Positions 23,519 to 32,727 of a DNA stretch of 64,000 nucleotides are shown here, piece by piece (positions within the stretch are counted from its first letter, which is position 1; each line of letters begins with the position of its first letter). The notes under the pieces are model-generated. The model saw only the letters and a program-made list of their open reading frames with translations. It was not told the DNA's origin and did not search any database. Source of the DNA: a bacterium (GTDB taxonomy: Bacteria > Patescibacteriota > Gracilibacteria > Absconditabacterales > Absconditicoccaceae); the NCBI GenBank assembly GCA_020627925.1, contig JAHDFY010000002.1, positions 62,001 through 126,000 of the forward strand, given 5' to 3'. Both the position numbers and the translations under genes were made by a program.

Positions 23519-23546
23519 TTGACATCGTCCTCAAAATAAGTATACT
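23519..23546 (+). promoter_or_regulatory. sigma70-type promoter of the beta-barrel-like gene
   Basis: TTGACA (23519-23524) and TATACT (23541-23546) are separated by 16 bases, 112 bases upstream of the next start codon. The rest of the 298-base gap holds the miaB terminator and a second hairpin (23459-23492), and nothing that looks coding. Confidence 0.55.
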
Positions 23547-23658
23547 TTTTTCATCATTAAGGGTCTACTATAAGAACACCGCTTGATGAAAAACAAAAAA
23601 ACAATTAAATAACAACAACTACATTTTATAAATGTAGTATGAAAATCGATTACTGAAA

Positions 23659-24693
23659 ATGAAAATTATTAAATTAACTATTATCTTAGCTTTTTCTTTG
23701 TTTGTTTCATCTTTTTGTATAGGACAAAACAGCACAAAATCTTATACAACTACTGATGTACAGACTGGTGTAACTACAGAAGTTCGTGAGACACTAAATG
23801 CCAAGGGAGACATTATTTATACTCAAATCACAGAAACAACACGTCATAAGCATGGTACGGGTGGTTTTACAAAAAAAATTACAACCATTGCAAACGGCAC
23901 CAAAGTCGTCTCTGAGATGGGGAAAAAAGTAAACCCTGAAACAGGTCAGATGATTCCTATTTCTGAAAGATTCATTTTAGGATCTGCAGAGCAAAGAAAA
24001 GAACAAGGGAGAGTAATAACAAAAAACAAGGAACAAGTAGAACAGTCCAAAGCAAGCTCATTGAAGAAAACACTAGAGCTAGCACAAAAGGTTCATTACG
24101 GAATTAATTATGGACTAGTTGCTTATGGTTATGAAGGAAATTATGAGCCTGAATTGGATAATTTTGCTTTCGCCATAGGCGGTCATTATCATTTTCACAA
24201 TAACATTCCTAGTGTTTATGCTACATTGACAACAGCATATGTGCATATGAATAATGATGTGTATCAAAGAGAAGATCGAATGCTTCAAGGTGCTTTAGAT
24301 TGTGGAATGATTATTAGAACTTCCGATAAATGGAGTTTGCCTTATGCTTTTGTTGGTGGTGGTGTTTCTATTGCTTGGAATTACTGGGGACAAGGAAATA
24401 GTACTGCAGAACAAAAACCTTTGTCTGATCCTTTAATCTCCTCAGGGTTCTTTGGTGTTGGAGGTGTTGCCCAAGTAGGTTTCCGCGTTCCAATTCTAAA
24501 AAACAAAAAAATAACATCTTTTGTTGAAATTTGGGGAGGTGTAAAAGTTTATTACGGAGAGTTGGATAGTCGTGCGATGGCTAACCAAAGCTTTGTGGAG
24601 CAAGGAAATAAAAGTAGAGTTACAAGAATTTTCTTTGTTGGTGTTCGCTCTGGTTTAGAGTGGCACGTAGACGACCCAAGAGATTTCAATTAA
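23659..24693 (+). CDS. secreted beta-barrel-like protein, possible acquired gene
   Basis: The 344-residue protein begins with a signal peptide (MKIIKLTIILAFSLFVSSFC) ending at GQN, a style frequent in Bacteroidota. A polar region of about 110 residues is followed by a 200-residue part of alternating glycine-rich and aromatic strands (YGINYGLVAYGYEG, YAFVGGGVSIAWNYW, FFGVGGVAQVGFRV, FFVGVRSGLEWHV), resembling small outer-membrane barrels. All of its roughly 40 glycines use GGN codons and none TGA, unlike most neighbours of this size. The host lineage is thought to lack an outer membrane, so gene transfer or a different envelope role is inferred. Composition alone cannot decide. Confidence 0.75.
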   Translation: MKIIKLTIILAFSLFVSSFCIGQNSTKSYTTTDVQTGVTTEVRETLNAKGDIIYTQITETTRHKHGTGGFTKKITTIANGTKVVSEMGKKVNPETGQMIPISERFILGSAEQRKEQGRVITKNKEQVEQSKASSLKKTLELAQKVHYGINYGLVAYGYEGNYEPELDNFAFAIGGHYHFHNNIPSVYATLTTAYVHMNNDVYQREDRMLQGALDCGMIIRTSDKWSLPYAFVGGGVSIAWNYWGQGNSTAEQKPLSDPLISSGFFGVGGVAQVGFRVPILKNKKITSFVEIWGGVKVYYGELDSRAMANQSFVEQGNKSRVTRIFFVGVRSGLEWHVDDPRDFN

Positions 24694-24699
24694 ATTAAA

Positions 24700-24732
24700 A
24701 CTGGTTACTTATTTTGGTAACCAGTTTTTTTT
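24700..24732. terminator. terminator between convergent genes
   Basis: The 9-bp stem ACTGGTTAC/GTAACCAGT with an 8-base loop precedes a T run on the plus strand. The stop codon of the converging minus-strand gene begins at 24731. Confidence 0.8.
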
Positions 24733-26524
24733 ATTCACCAATTCTATACTTTTGTCTATCTTCTTCACTCATGTAAATACTTCCATTTTTGTATTTTAGT
24801 AGTAAATGAGTTGGTACTCAATGAATTGTGGATTCAGCAAGTTTCATATTTCATTTTCTAGCAAATTTACTTTTGCCTAAACTCCCTGCCCAGCCTTTTG
24901 CTGCATAAATACTTTGTCTCCCATTGTTGTCTGTGCGTACTATTGTTTCTGATGGTTTATTAATTCTAAGTTTTTCTAATTTGGGAAATGTTTCAACAAG
25001 ATTTACTAACTCTCCATCTTTTTTTACGCTTCATCAAAATGCATTAAGTTCTTCCAAATCATTATTGATTCATGCGAATGTATTGATGTCGGGAATGTCA
25101 GTCATTCTTAGTCTTGTGACTTTTTGATTTTTGACCGTAATTCATGAGATGATTTCATTGTTTGCTTTGTCTCATTGTCCTGTATATGTGAGCAAGAATG
25201 CTTTTTGTGCAGGTTGTAGGGTCGACGGACTCATTCAGTCAATCAGTCAACGTAGTGCTGAAATTTGATTATGATTAACTCTATTAACGGTAAAGCCAGT
25301 TATTTCTCTTGTGATTGGATCTATATTGATCCCATCAAATGGGACTTCTTCCATTGCTTGATTAAATTCATCTGTGTCGAGTGAAGGAGATAGTTTTATG
25401 GTTTGATTGTGTGGAATAGTTTTTTCTTCAAATTGTACCATATTTTTAACTACTTTATAGACGTCGTGATTCATTGCTTTGCTTTTTTGTGGAGAATCAG
25501 TGTTGATATAAAAAGTTTTTTGATCTTCTTTTTCTCCGTTTATATAATTTGCTAATATTGCTATTGATGTATAGTTTGGTTGTTCCATTTGTACATAAAT
25601 GAATTCTTGTGCCATTGGATCAAAAGCGAGATAAGCATCATTACCAAGGTTTTGCAACGCATAAGGAGAATCCTTATGCAATTGAGAAGGAAGAATGTTG
25701 AATACACGATTTCATCAAATAGTACACGTTCGGCTCCCATCAGCGTTTTTTGTTCTTTCTACTTTGCTAAAAGGTGATGTTTGTCCCGGTAACACAACAA
25801 TACTTTTATCCGATAATTTTTCTGTTTGCTTTTCTTCTTCAGGGGCTACCTCAGGTTGATTGTTTACGATTACTTCCTCGTGTACACTGATTGTTTCATC
25901 ATCTTGTGCTAACCTTTCTCGAGTTTCTGGTCCTAATCTACCATCTGCCTGAATGCCATTAGTTTTCTGAAAAAGCATGATGTGATAAACAAGATCCTGG
26001 TTGGATTGAATACTTCATGTCAGTGAGTATCACGTCTGTTCCAAACGTTGTATGACTATCGAAAACATTTCTCAAGGCGTAACATCATTTCGGTCTGGCA
26101 TTTCTTTTCATATTTTTGTCGCGACTATATTTGCGAATTTTTTTGCTTTGGCTGAAATTCCTGTGAGACGAAAACCCGTATTGAGAGTAATATAATCATC
26201 TGATTTATCACTATTGTCGGTACCTCCATAAAAATTACTATTCCAAAAATCAGTGTTTTCTTGCGAAACATGGTATTTTTTGCTTTCGCCATATTCCTCT
26301 ACCGAATTGTAAATGACCGTATGTAGAAATTCCTTTGCTCTGTTAAAGCGTTGGTTACGCTCAGTTTTTATGGCAACATTGAGCTCTTCGTATTCTTTTT
26401 TTGTTCACTCAAAAACCTCTTGTTGCTCTTTGTCTTTCATTTGTGTTGTAAGAGATTCATGAGTTCTTGGTGCAGTTTCACCTGCATAGTGTTGTTTTTC
26501 ACCTCATATATTAGGTAGTGCCAT
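24731..26524 (-). CDS. large protein with a peptidoglycan-binding-like domain
   Basis: The 597-residue protein has no obvious signal peptide. After a helical, Glu/Lys-rich N-terminal region (about 1-140) comes a segment resembling PG_binding_1: three helices with MLFQKTNGIQADGRLGPETR around residues 182-202, ending in the DG-xx-GP-x-T signature. An acidic linker (VAPEEEKQTEK) leads to a C-terminal half of strand-rich sequence, with repeated short leucine motifs (VTRLRMTDIP, LEELNAFGS, LEKLRINKP). About ten TGA glycines occur. A similar domain type appears in the 1427-residue protein at 55-59 kb. Cell-wall attachment is inferred. Confidence 0.7.
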
Positions 26525-26709
26525 AGTGTGTTGATGACGCAAAATAAATTTACTTTGATTGTATAGACGTTTTTGCTTTTTGTCAAAAAAATAGTGATAT
26601 TTTTGCGTGGTTATTTTTTATAGAGACCTTGCAATTCCTTTTTCAAAGCGTATATACAAACTAGTTGGATAAACAAAAAGTTATCATTTAGGTAGTGTTT
26701 GACTTGTTG

Positions 26710-27243
26710 ATGAATTTGGAAAAACTATTTGGTAGTAAAGCAAAAGTAGATATTCTCAAGTATTTATTGTTCAAAAGACAGTGACTTTCTTTGAGGGCGT
26801 TGGAGAGCGAACTTCAATGGACTTTTCCTGCTATCAAAAAACAAGTGGACTCTCTTTCAACAGCAGGTGTTCTTGTTGTCAACAAAGAAAAAATGAAACG
26901 ATCTATTGATATTTTTGAAGAATTTCATCCTCATATCAAAAACATATTTCTCTATGCTCTCAAAGCAGAAGTAGAAAAACTTTTTGAACAACATGAATTT
27001 AGTATTGATCAGTATTTTTTTGGAAAGGTTTTTGGTAAAAACTTGGATATGGATTTGGTATTAATCCATTCTAATGCAGAAAAACCTATTCTTGAGCAAA
27101 TCAAAAGTGAGATTAGTGATTTATTTACTAAGTACTTTATTTATAACCTTTCGGTTACTTTTATGTCCACATCTGAGTGGGAAAAACGTTATAGATTAGC
27201 AGACAAATTTGTCTTAAAGATTTTGGGTACTATCGGAAAATAA
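26710..27243 (+). CDS. winged helix-turn-helix protein
   Basis: In 177 residues the N-terminal part (FGSKAKVDILKYLLFKRQG, then ALESELQWTFPAIKKQVDSL and AGVLVV) has the helix spacing of ArsR/MarR-type winged helices. The C-terminal half (VEKLFEQHEFSIDQYFFGK, NLDMDLVLIHSN) may be a nucleotidyltransferase-like or sensor domain: FGKxFGxNLDMDLVLI somewhat resembles the acidic strand of such folds. One TGA glycine occurs. The following gene starts 4 bases after the stop, indicating an operon. The target is unknown. Confidence 0.7.
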
Positions 27244-27246
27244 CTT

Positions 27247-27978
27247 ATGACCATATTACATTCGACAACAGTCATTGCCAAGGCAGATCCACATATGTTG
27301 CTTTCGCAAATTCTTTATTATCTTTCTCATGCTCCACAGTGAGCAAAAACATGAGCACAGCTTTTGTTTGTTCCTTCTTTGCATGTATTGCATGCAGGAA
27401 ATATGCTAGCGCTTGCATATGCTTCTCTTTCTCAACACTACAAAAAATTTCTTTTGGTAATGCAATCAGAACAGGAAGATGATATTATTGTTCCTTCTGC
27501 AGATGCTTTTCAAACTCTTTTGGGCTGCACTATTGCCATCGACTTCCCTCTTGCTGACCACCCTACTACGGTGACTGTTGCCAATGATTTTTTTTCTTAT
27601 AATGAAGAATTACGAACGCAATTGGCGTTTTTGAGAGTAGGTTTTGCGTGTGAGAATGTTTTTCCTGTTTCTTTTGCTTCTCATATGACAAGCGATGCAA
27701 TATTTTCTTGGTTAGATACACAGCTGCATGGACACGATGATGTTGCTGTTATCTTTTTGTGATCATTGAAGCAATGAAGTGATGCACCACTATCTACAAA
27801 AAAAATTACTACTCTTATGCTAACAAACCAGAAAAAATGACTGACTCCCCTCTTTGTTTCTTATGTGGCTCTCGCTGAATCTATGAATTTGTTGCCAGAA
27901 CATTTGCATGTTGATGATTCCCATTCGCTAAGTATTCATAATGAGAAAACACAAATCTATGTAGTTTCTGTTGCTTAG
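27247..27978 (+). CDS. Memo-like protein (tentative)
   Basis: The 243-residue sequence follows the layout of the Memo family (AmmeMemoRadiSam system protein B). LLFVPSLHVLHAGNMLALAYASL stands where the family has PHAGYxYSGxxAAxAY. FLLVMQSEQEDD lies at the GPSH position, TLLGCTIAIDFPL matches TPLGxVxVD, and ELRTQLAFLR matches the EVQLPFL region. Metal-ligand histidines are only partly kept, so it may be inactive or use different residues. Read with four TGA glycines. No AMMECR1 or radical SAM partner is nearby. The start is the ATG 4 bases after the wHTH gene. Confidence 0.45.
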
Positions 27979-27990
27979 TTCTTATTTTGT

Positions 27991-28020
27991 TTCTACTTCT
28001 ACTTCTACTTCTACTTCTAC
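27991..28020. repeat. hexanucleotide microsatellite (TTCTAC)5
   Basis: Five exact tandem copies of TTCTAC lie in the 153-base gap between the Memo-like gene and the next gene, followed by a partial copy. It is not part of a coding frame. Confidence 0.9.
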
Positions 28021-28131
28021 TTGAAAGCACTACTAATAATCTAGCTGAACTTTAATAAAAAAAATAATTTGTTGACATTTTTTTGTTTTATGTTTGTCGT
28101 CTTAATTGTTTATTACTTTATCTGTACTTGT

Positions 28132-28704
28132 ATGGGACTCCATTCTTTGAAAAATAGCCTTATAGACAAAACTAGTGATACATTAGGTGCTGTAGTTTCT
28201 TGATCAAAAACAGGTTCTCGTCTTGCTAACGTATTATTGGCTGAACATTTAGATGAACTTGCTGTTGTTGCTGAAAAAGAAAAACGTGAAGAATGTGCTA
28301 CTTTGAAACAAGCTTTGGAGCACCCGCTTTTTATCAAATGACTTAGTTTAGGACTTGCAAATGCCGTAAAAAGGGTCGATAAAAAAGAATCTATTTATAC
28401 AAATCCTGATTTTTGGCAAGAAACTTATCTTCCTTGGTTGTCAAGTGACCAAAAAACTTACCCTCTTGAACATTGGCAGGAAAATCAACTACTGCGAGGG
28501 CTTAAAGCAATACAAAGAGTAGTTAATTCAAAAAATGCCCTTATTATGCTTACTCATTATTTGCAACGTATTTTTGCGCAATCAGACAACGAAGAAGTGG
28601 TAAGATGAACAGATTCCATTTTTAGATCAGTTTTAGGTTCAGTTGACTCACGAAGAGTTATGTATGAATTAAAAGAAGCAGCTTTCAAAAAAACAACATT
28701 TTAG
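28132..28704 (+). CDS. protein of unknown function, 190 residues
   Basis: This frame has three TGA codons as Gly and ends in TAG. The predicted protein is mostly helical (LLAEHLDELAVVAEKEKREE, IMLTHYLQRIFAQ) and ends in basic residues. It starts MGLHSLKNSLIDKTSDTLG. An in-frame ATG at 28090 would add a hydrophobic N-terminus (FVVLIVYYFICTC), which could be a membrane anchor; 28132 is the conservative choice. No family is recognised. It precedes the secE-nusG group on the same strand. Confidence 0.65.
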
Positions 28705-28758
28705 GTAAACGATTATGATAGAAAGATTGATTATTTTCTATTTAGACTTGCAAATTTG

Positions 28759-28798
28759 GCTGACTTGAATATTGTTCAGGTCAGCAGATTTTTTTTTA
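28759..28798 (+). terminator. strong hairpin with T run just upstream of secE
   Basis: An 11-bp stem (GCTGACTTGAA/TTCAGGTCAGC, one G-T pair) with a 5-base loop is followed by nine T residues, a standard terminator. It ends only 18 bases before the secE ATG, leaving little room for a promoter, so it may act as an attenuator rather than a simple gene end. Confidence 0.8.
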
Positions 28799-28816
28799 TT
28801 GGTAAAAAACGGAAGA

Positions 28817-29002
28817 ATGAGTTTTCTTTATGATAGCTTGGATACAGTGAAAAAATTGAAATACCCAACTAAAAAAGAAATTACAGAGTTAACTATTGCT
28901 ATTTTTGCAGTAGTGATTGTTTCTGGATTGATTTTTGTTGCACTTGATACGGTATTTTCAGGATTGTACAGATCAGTATTCTTTGCAGTAACAAGCGGAT
29001 AA
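28817..29002 (+). CDS. secE: protein translocase subunit SecE
   Basis: The 61-residue SecE has the family's minimal form: an amphipathic helix containing LKYPTKKEI and one membrane helix (IAIFAVVIVSGLIFVALDTVF). It clamps SecY in the translocon. ATG 28817 gives the usual short form, and an upstream in-frame start would add the hairpin region. It leads nusG, as in most bacteria. Confidence 0.92.
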   Translation: MSFLYDSLDTVKKLKYPTKKEITELTIAIFAVVIVSGLIFVALDTVFSGLYRSVFFAVTSG

Positions 29003-29068
29003 TCGCTTGAAATTAGCGATGATAATCTATTTTTGAATAAAAGTTTTTATTAATTTTGGTGTTTGTTT

Positions 29069-29647
29069 ATGGCTGCTCCAACACAATCGGAAATTAAAAA
29101 ACAAATAGAAGATAATTCATACAAATGGTATGTTTTGAGTGTTGTTTCTGGACAAGAAACAATGACAGTAGAAAATCTTAGAGAAAGAGTAAAAAAACAC
29201 GGTCTTGATGAAGATGTTGTTGACTTTCTTGTTCCTGTTACACAAGAAATTTCTATGACAAAGGGAAATAAAAAAATCAAAGAGAAGAAAATGTATCCAG
29301 GATATGTTTTTGTTAAATCAAAAATGAATGATAAAATCTGGTACGTTATCAGAAACACCCCTGGTGTAAGAATTATTGTTGGTGCAGAAACTCACCCGAT
29401 CCCATTGACTGATGCAGAATTTGATAATATGATGTCTCACATTCAAGCAAGCCAAGAAAGATCTGAATTGGTTGTTCCTTTCAAAGAAGGAGATGTTGTT
29501 TTGATGAAAGCAGGTGATTTTGCAGGAACAAAGTGAAGTATTAGAGAAATTGATGCAGAAAAAGGATTTGTTATTGTGAATGTAGAAATGCTTGGAAGAC
29601 TTACTCCAGTGATGCTTCCTTTTGACAAAATTGAGCTTGTTAACTAG
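29069..29647 (+). CDS. nusG: transcription termination/antitermination factor NusG
   Basis: The 192-residue protein holds the NGN domain (WYVLSVVSGQE, YPGYVFVKSKM, NTPGVRIIVG) and a C-terminal KOW domain (FKEGDVVLMKAGDFAGTKG), in which the last glycine of the KOW motif is TGA. NusG couples RNA polymerase with the ribosome and Rho. ATG 29069 is preferred over an in-frame TTG two codons earlier. It sits between secE and an unexpected membrane protein gene. Confidence 0.95.
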
Positions 29648-29654
29648 TTTTTTG

Positions 29655-30491
29655 ATGGCAGTATCTCATAGATATCGTGAAGCAGATATAGTAAGGGTAA
29701 CACTTGTTGTTATCTTTTTAAGCTTAGTGATAATTTATGTTGCATATTTCCAAATAGAAGAAGTTCCTTTTCAACTCACCCCTTCAACTTCGGTTGTGAA
29801 TACTGGTTCTGTTGTGAGTACTGGAGAGGTTTTTTCTACGCCAGCGTTGGATAATAAAGAAGATACTCTTGTGACGTGAGCATTGCTTACGTGAGATACA
29901 AACCAAACGTGAGCGCAGTCAGATTCCTTGTTTGATGCGACTAGTGTCATTCGTGATATTGATGCAACACAAACAGGAATAGTAGCAACAACGGGAGAAA
30001 TTTTGTCACCGGAGACATCAATAACGAACTCTGTGGATAATTCGAATGATCAAGCTGATTCAACTACTCTTTCATGAAACAATACAGAAATTATTGTTCT
30101 GAGTGGTACAAAACAATTTTTTGGCAATATTGAGTCAACCCAAATATTGGGCCTTGATTACAAATATATATTGACAGATAATGAATCATATTATGTCTAT
30201 TTGGGTACATGAGACTATGATTTTGCTTCGTTGGCTAGGAACTTGGATGGAAATATTGTTGAAATAGTAACGGAAATAGATATACTGAAGAACGATCTTT
30301 TCTGAGAAAAGATAGCTTTTGTTAATATACCAGGTGTGACTTACACGACCATACCTGTAGAACAAAAGATAACTGTTTTCATGATTGTATGGTACAATAA
30401 TGATAGACGGCTTTTACAAGCCGATTACGCTTCTTATCATCGTTTAAAACCAATTATGAAACAACGTTTTGCTTGATACTATGAAGAATAG
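29655..30491 (+). CDS. membrane-anchored protein of unknown function
   Basis: The 278-residue protein has a short cytoplasmic part, one membrane helix (VTLVVIFLSLVIIYVAYF, near residues 15-32), a 110-residue Ser/Thr/Asn-rich stretch and a C-terminal domain with KYILTDNESYYVYLGTG, IVTEIDILKND and VFMIVWYNNDR. Seven TGA glycines are present. The layout suggests an outward-facing domain on a flexible stalk. It begins 7 bases after nusG and lies 42 bases before rplK, so it interrupts an otherwise conserved nusG-rplK order. Confidence 0.72.
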
Positions 30492-30533
30492 TGGCGAGTA
30501 GATGCTTTTATTGATTAATGTATGTAAAAGAGA

Positions 30534-31022
30534 ATGGCAAAAGTACAAACTATTCTTAATTTGGAAATTCCTGCTGGTAAGGCGATGCCAGCTCCACCTC
30601 TAGGACCTATGCTTGGAGCAAATGGAGTAAATATCGGACCATTCATCAAAGAATTCAATGATAAAACTATGGATTCAATGAAAGAATTTGGTGGTGCTGA
30701 AGTAAGAATTAAATGTAAACTTACTGTATTTGGTGATAGAACTTACAAACTAGAACTAAAAGGACCTGTAACATCAGATCTTGTTAAATGGAAACTTGGT
30801 ATCAAAAAAGGATCAGGAGAACCAAATAAGAACAAACTAGGAAAAATCACAAGAGCACAATTGGAAGAAATTGCTGCTATCAAAAAAGATGGTCTTAATA
30901 CCATGAACCTAGAATCACAAATTTCATCGATTGCTGGTACTGCAAAAGCTCTTGGAGTAGAAGTAGAAGCAGGTGCTGTAAAAACAAGAGATGAAATCAA
31001 AGCAATGAAAGATGCTGCATAG
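30534..31022 (+). CDS. rplK: 50S ribosomal protein L11
   Basis: L11 of the GTPase-associated centre, 162 residues versus the usual 140 or so. The N-terminal PAGKAMPAPPLGPMLG, NIGPFIKEFND and GDRTYKLELKGP match the family, and the C-terminal rRNA-binding domain reads GKITRAQLEEIAAIKK...LESQISSIAGTAKALG. The extra residues are a charged tail. No TGA glycine is used. Confidence 0.97.
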   Translation: MAKVQTILNLEIPAGKAMPAPPLGPMLGANGVNIGPFIKEFNDKTMDSMKEFGGAEVRIKCKLTVFGDRTYKLELKGPVTSDLVKWKLGIKKGSGEPNKNKLGKITRAQLEEIAAIKKDGLNTMNLESQISSIAGTAKALGVEVEAGAVKTRDEIKAMKDAA

Positions 31023-31121
31023 TCCATCCACTCAATATAATTTGATTATTGATTGGTTTATGGCGATTCGGGAGGACAATGTCCGCTACTACCGTTTTAT
31101 ACACTTATTCATAACAAGCAA
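31023..31121 (+). promoter_or_regulatory. rplK-rplA intergenic leader
   Basis: A 99-base spacer precedes rplA and contains GGGAGGACAATGTCC near 31074-31088, with a 4-bp GGAC/GTCC hairpin. In many bacteria L1 binds a mimic of its rRNA site in this mRNA. That this segment is such a site is a guess from position; no L1 consensus is certain. Confidence 0.3.
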
Positions 31122-31802
31122 ATGGCTAAAAAAGGAAAAAAATATGTAGAAGCTGCAAAGCTTATCGATTCAAGCAAAAAATACACAGTTGAAGAAGCTG
31201 TTGCTCTTTTGCCACAAACAGTATGTACAAAGTTCACTTCATCAGTAGAATTGGCAGTAAAAACAAATGCTAATCCTAAGTATAATGATCAAATGATCAG
31301 AGCAACAACAACACTTCCTCATGGAACAGGAAAAACAGTTAAAATTGCTGTTTTCACGACGGAAGATAATACAGCAGACGCAAAAAAAGCTGGTGCTGAT
31401 GTTGTTGGTTATACAGAATTGCTTTCTAAAATCGAAAAAGGAGAAATCAACTTTGATGTGTTGATCACTACTCCAGATTTGATTAGAGAACTAGCAAAAG
31501 TTGCTAAGATTCTTGGACCAAGAGGGTTGATGCCTTCTCCAAAAGCAGGTACTGTTGCAACAAATATTGCTGATGCAGTAAACGAAATCAAAAAAGGTAA
31601 GATTGAATTCAGATTGGATAAAACTGGAAACATTCACGCGTTGGTTGGTAAAGTTAACTTCTCAGCAGAACAATTAGTGGATAATGTTAATGCACTTCTT
31701 GCTGCTATCGATGCGAATAGACCTACTGGAGTAAAAGGAAAATTGATTAAGAAGATTGTTCTTTCTACTACTATGGGACCTTGAATTTCATTAGAAGCGT
31801 AA
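31122..31802 (+). CDS. rplA: 50S ribosomal protein L1
   Basis: L1 of the ribosomal stalk, 226 residues as usual. Visible family elements are the N-terminal KKGKKYVEAAKLID, ELAVKTNANPKYNDQ, TLPHGTGKTVKIAVF, ILGPRGLMPSPKAGTV and the C-terminal KLIKKIVLSTTMGPG, whose last glycine is TGA. ATG 31122 starts the typical MAKKGKKY. It ends the secE-nusG-rplK-rplA group. The usual rplJ-rplL do not follow: a terminator comes instead. Confidence 0.96.
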
Positions 31803-31824
31803 TCAAAACGTACCATAATAAATA

Positions 31825-31858
31825 AAAAAAGATCATACCATTTGGTGTGATCTTTTTT
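31825..31858. terminator. bidirectional terminator after rplA
   Basis: The 11-bp stem AAAAAAGATCA/TGATCTTTTTT, with an inner ACC/GGT pairing, is flanked by A and T runs. It separates rplA from a converging gene. Confidence 0.8.
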
Positions 31859-31883
31859 GTAGTAATGAATATTTGTCATTATA

Positions 31884-32588
31884 TTATGCAGCAGCTGTTT
31901 TTTTGTTGTTTATATCTACAATTTTTCATGTGTCTTTATCTTGAGTCGTTGGACTATTTTGTGCAATAGAACTTTTTCCATATAATGGATGGTCTTTTGA
32001 GAAGGCTTCTTTTATATTCTCTTTCGGATTTTTTGCTGTAAGCGTATTACTTAGCGCATGGTTTGTTCTGTGTCGAATTCTTCCTATTCTACTCCCTCTT
32101 GATGTATCAACCTTGAGTGATTTGATTCACAAAAAATTGGCCAATCCATATATTGCATCTTTACCAATCCCTACGGTATTTCTAATCAATGACGCTCCAG
32201 CTTTGGCGTAGTGGACAGGAGCTATAGCTAAGTTTGCCACTCCTGATAATGGTTTTTTTGCCATATCTAAAGCTTTTTGCTTACTTCAAGAAAAGTATTC
32301 TTTCTGTCTAGCCTTTCTTTGTTCTGCTGTTTCGTCGCTTCTAAATATACCCAAAAGAGCGTCAGTTCCTTTGTTGATTATGTCTTTTCCTCTCGCTCGC
32401 GGTGTTTTAGGATCTTCTATTTCCGTTCAAAAAATAGGCCTCCTGATCAACACATTCACCAGATCCTTTGCTGTTCCTACGGTATTTCTTGCAACAGATG
32501 TTCCCAAATTAATAAACCCTCTAGGAGTTCCTAGTACTTTTTTTCCTGTTTCTTTTAACCATATTCATTTGGTTGCTGTTTCGCTCAT
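31884..32588 (-). CDS. protein of unknown function with internal repeats
   Basis: The 234-residue frame includes four TGA glycines and ends in TAA. It is basic and helical, with a repeated motif: ARNTVGTAKDLVNVLI near residue 33 and IRNTVGIGKDAIYGLANFL near 140, each following a VA/GASL-type segment. A charged middle part (DETAEQRKARQKEYF) separates the repeats. No signal peptide or family is recognised. The repeats could be membrane-associated amphipathic helices. It converges on rplA. Confidence 0.65.
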
Positions 32589-32727
32589 AGAGGTGTATTG
32601 CGGGTAAAACTATATATATTATATCATTAAAATATAAAAAAGCAAATAGTTTGCAACCAATTTCTCTGTGAAGAGTCTGTAGTAATCATATAATTCATAG
32701 TATTTATTCGTTTTGCTGTTTTCTTTG

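Noticed and set aside
28072-28100. TTGACA at 28072-28077 as a promoter for the 190-residue gene
   Set aside because: No acceptable -10 box lies at the right distance.
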